From a virus, in IMG/VR virus record IMGVR_UViG_3300035670_001202, positions 1-24,444 of that record: a DNA stretch of 24,444 nt, one strand, 5' to 3'. Shown here one piece after another: positions 23,041 to 24,444 of this stretch. The number at the start of each line of letters is the position of its first letter. Within the stretch, counting starts at the first letter, position 1. Under the pieces are notes generated by a model. That model saw nothing but the letters and a program-made list of their open reading frames with translations. It was not told the origin of the DNA and ran no database searches. Made by a program: the position numbers and the translations under genes.

Positions 23041-23962
23041 ACCAGAAGACATGAAGAGAATCCTCAACAGTCCCTACCGATTGTTGGCACCTGTAGAGCG
23101 CCATCTCCTAGAACAGAACATGAAGAACACTGAAGAGCGAGACAGTCTCCATCTTCACCCTTCAGAGATTTGTAAGCGTGACTGGTGTCCTCGCTCATCG
23201 TGGTACAAGATTAAGGGATACCCATCTCCAGCAGAATCATTTACTCTTCAACGATTAAACATTTTTGCTGAAGGACATCTCATTCACCAAAAGTGGCAGA
23301 ACTGGTTAAAGGACGCAGGTGTACTTGTACAGGCAGAAGTACCCATCAAAGATGAAGACCACCACATCATCGGACATGCGGACGGTGTCATCAGCGACAA
23401 GCACGGTAACGCTGTCATTGAAATCAAGAGCATTGGTCTTGGCACCATCCGTATGGAGAACTATGGATTGTTTGCTCCGTATGGTCGCAAAGAGATTACC
23501 GCTGATGAATTGTGGAACAGTATTAAAGAACCGTTTCCATCACACATTCGTCAAACACAGTTGTACATGTATTGTCTTGGTATTCATGATGCAATCATTC
23601 TTTATGAATGGAAAGCAAACCAAGATGTAAAAGAGTTTGCAGTTTCGTATCAGCCCGATATTGTTGAACCAATCTTGGCGTCATGTCATACAGTCGTTCG
23701 TGCACTAGAAGACAATGTCGCTCCAGTACGACCTTCATGGTTGACAAAGGAACACAAGACATGCAGAATGTGCCCCTACAAGAAAGAGTGCTATAGCAAT
23801 GAGGACAGTAGTGACTCAGGACAAGGTCCGAACAGTAATCAGGTCATCGGATGGTCAGTCCCCAGAGGGAATGAGCAAGTTTTTGAACAAGTTCCACCTG
23901 CCCGAACAACCAGAGAATCAGATTCCGATTCTGCCAGAGAGCCTAGACGAGTTATCAGATAA
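23033..23962 (+). CDS. Cas4-like Fe-S PD-(D/E)XK exonuclease
   Basis: A 309-residue protein starting at ATG 23033 (GGAG about 10 nt upstream), with an 8-nt overlap with the previous gene. It has the RecB-like nuclease motifs GHADG (Asp117) and EIKS (Glu130, Lys132), and a QTQLYMYCLG helix with Gln and Tyr as in motif QxxxY. Four Cys for an Fe-S cluster follow the Cas4 pattern: one N-terminal (Cys47 or Cys52) and three C-terminal in CRMCPYKKEC (244, 247, 253). Such enzymes process DNA ends for recombination. The last 50 residues after the cluster are low-complexity and Ser/Arg-rich, and overlap the next gene in another frame. It is not a CRISPR component here. Confidence 0.78.
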   Translation: MIKPEDMKRILNSPYRLLAPVERHLLEQNMKNTEERDSLHLHPSEICKRDWCPRSSWYKIKGYPSPAESFTLQRLNIFAEGHLIHQKWQNWLKDAGVLVQAEVPIKDEDHHIIGHADGVISDKHGNAVIEIKSIGLGTIRMENYGLFAPYGRKEITADELWNSIKEPFPSHIRQTQLYMYCLGIHDAIILYEWKANQDVKEFAVSYQPDIVEPILASCHTVVRALEDNVAPVRPSWLTKEHKTCRMCPYKKECYSNEDSSDSGQGPNSNQVIGWSVPRGNEQVFEQVPPARTTRESDSDSAREPRRVIR

Positions 23963-24329
23963 CGCTCTGATGAATCTCTATGCCGAGTTCATGGCATGGG
24001 TGTCGTACACACACGCTGAACTTATAAAGGCTGAGATTGATGAAGACCGAAAGGCTCACATATTAAAAGTCACCGAGGCTAAAGCAATCATTGACCAGAC
24101 GGTTGAGAAGGTAAAGGGGGACACTGTCACTCTTGCAAAGGCTCGCCGTGACATTGACGAGAATGTCTTGGAAGCACAGGACATGTACCTAGAGGCTCGT
24201 GCATACCGCAAGTTAACCGACACTGTATTTCAACGCTGTGAGCGTGGTGCACAAGTCCTTAGTCGTGAGTTGAGTCGCCGTATCGGTCTTGCGCCAAAGG
24301 AATATAAGAACGCACGGTACAACCCATGA
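23871..24329 (+). CDS. Helical protein of unknown function, possible recombination mediator
   Basis: I chose ATG 23871 (AGAGGG just upstream), giving 152 residues; an ATG at 23799 is in frame and would add 24 residues and lengthen the overlap to 164 nt. The protein is nearly all helix: LDELSDNALMNLYAEFMAW, then AELIKAEIDEDRKAHILKV, then ARRDIDENVLEAQDMYLEA, then a last helix with SRELSRRIG. Its length, helical nature and position after the recombination nuclease recall UvsY-type mediators, but no motif proves this. Its start lies inside the Cas4-like gene in a different frame, an unusually long overlap for this window. Confidence 0.55.
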   Translation: MSKFLNKFHLPEQPENQIPILPESLDELSDNALMNLYAEFMAWVSYTHAELIKAEIDEDRKAHILKVTEAKAIIDQTVEKVKGDTVTLAKARRDIDENVLEAQDMYLEARAYRKLTDTVFQRCERGAQVLSRELSRRIGLAPKEYKNARYNP

Positions 24330-24444
24330 GCCGAATTAAGTACGGTGGTGCAACGCACTGCGCTTTGAAATACGCCAAGATGAAGAACAAACCCATTGGT
24401 ATGGAAGACCTCATGGAGTTCTTTCCCACACGGTTTGAAAAGCC
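24326..24444 (+). CDS. Unknown protein (3' partial)
   Basis: A frame opening at ATG 24326, in ATGA overlap with the preceding stop, and running off the window end after 39 codons. It begins MSRIKYGGATHCALKYAKMK and includes GMEDLMEFF. The coupling matches the other genes, so it is likely real. Too little is visible to assign a function. Confidence 0.6.
   Translation, partial: MSRIKYGGATHCALKYAKMKNKPIGMEDLMEFFPTRFEK

Noticed and set aside
23033-23962. Cas4-like gene as part of a CRISPR-Cas system
   Set aside because: No cas1, cas2, effector or array is nearby; the neighbours are phage recombination genes.

Overview
The window is a gene-dense segment of a tailed, contractile-tail (myovirus-type) dsDNA phage genome. 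It runs from the tail and baseplate module into the DNA replication and recombination module. The evidence is a run of baseplate genes (LysM tail adaptor, gpD-like hub, gp25/gpW wedge, gpJ, gpI) followed by DnaB helicase, primase, family A polymerase, a gp32-type ssDNA-binding protein and RecA. No tRNA, integrase, terminase or capsid gene is visible. Most neighbouring genes overlap by 1-4 nt (TAATG, TGATG, ATGA), so translation looks strongly coupled. The host cannot be fixed from the sequence. Good Shine-Dalgarno sites, some GTG starts and one probably leaderless gene would suit an actinobacterial or other bacterial host. The O-helix Phe of the polymerase fits a lytic life style.

Layout. (1) 1-9516, plus strand: the 3' part of a tape-measure-like gene carrying an M15 peptidase domain, a CIS-tube-like tail protein, a LysM protein, baseplate hub, gp25-like wedge, gpJ, gpI, and a small membrane protein (holin candidate). 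(2) 9531-10292: a two-domain protein with a SLOG/Rossmann-like N-terminus and a SAP/Rho-N-like motif. (3) 10272-11533, minus strand: five tightly overlapping small genes encoding a Dps-type mini-ferritin, a basic protein, a 34-residue Cys-rich metallothionein-like peptide, and two Lys-rich proteins. It is separated from the plus genes by a hairpin at the convergent end and a 141-bp divergent regulatory region. (4) 11675-21306: a winged-helix initiator with a repeat cluster inside it that looks like the replication origin, a partner protein, a DnaC/IstB-like loader, DnaB helicase, primase, SNF2-type helicase, an HTH protein, SSB and DNA polymerase. (5) 21299-24444: a zinc-ribbon protein, RecA, a putative Hjc-like resolvase, a Cas4-like Fe-S nuclease, a helical protein and one cut-off gene.

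How it works together. The replication block resembles lambda ori/O/P in layout: initiator protein, origin repeats plus an AT-rich stretch inside the initiator gene, then a helicase loader. DnaB, primase, SSB and polymerase follow and would complete the fork. RecA and the two PD-(D/E)XK proteins would handle recombination-dependent replication and branch cleavage. The minus-strand cassette looks like an accessory metal/oxidative-stress or DNA-binding module.

The two most interesting items are the candidate iteron origin at 11985-12110 and the Dps plus metallothionein-like cassette at 10272-11533. All calls come from reading the sequence; no database search was run.
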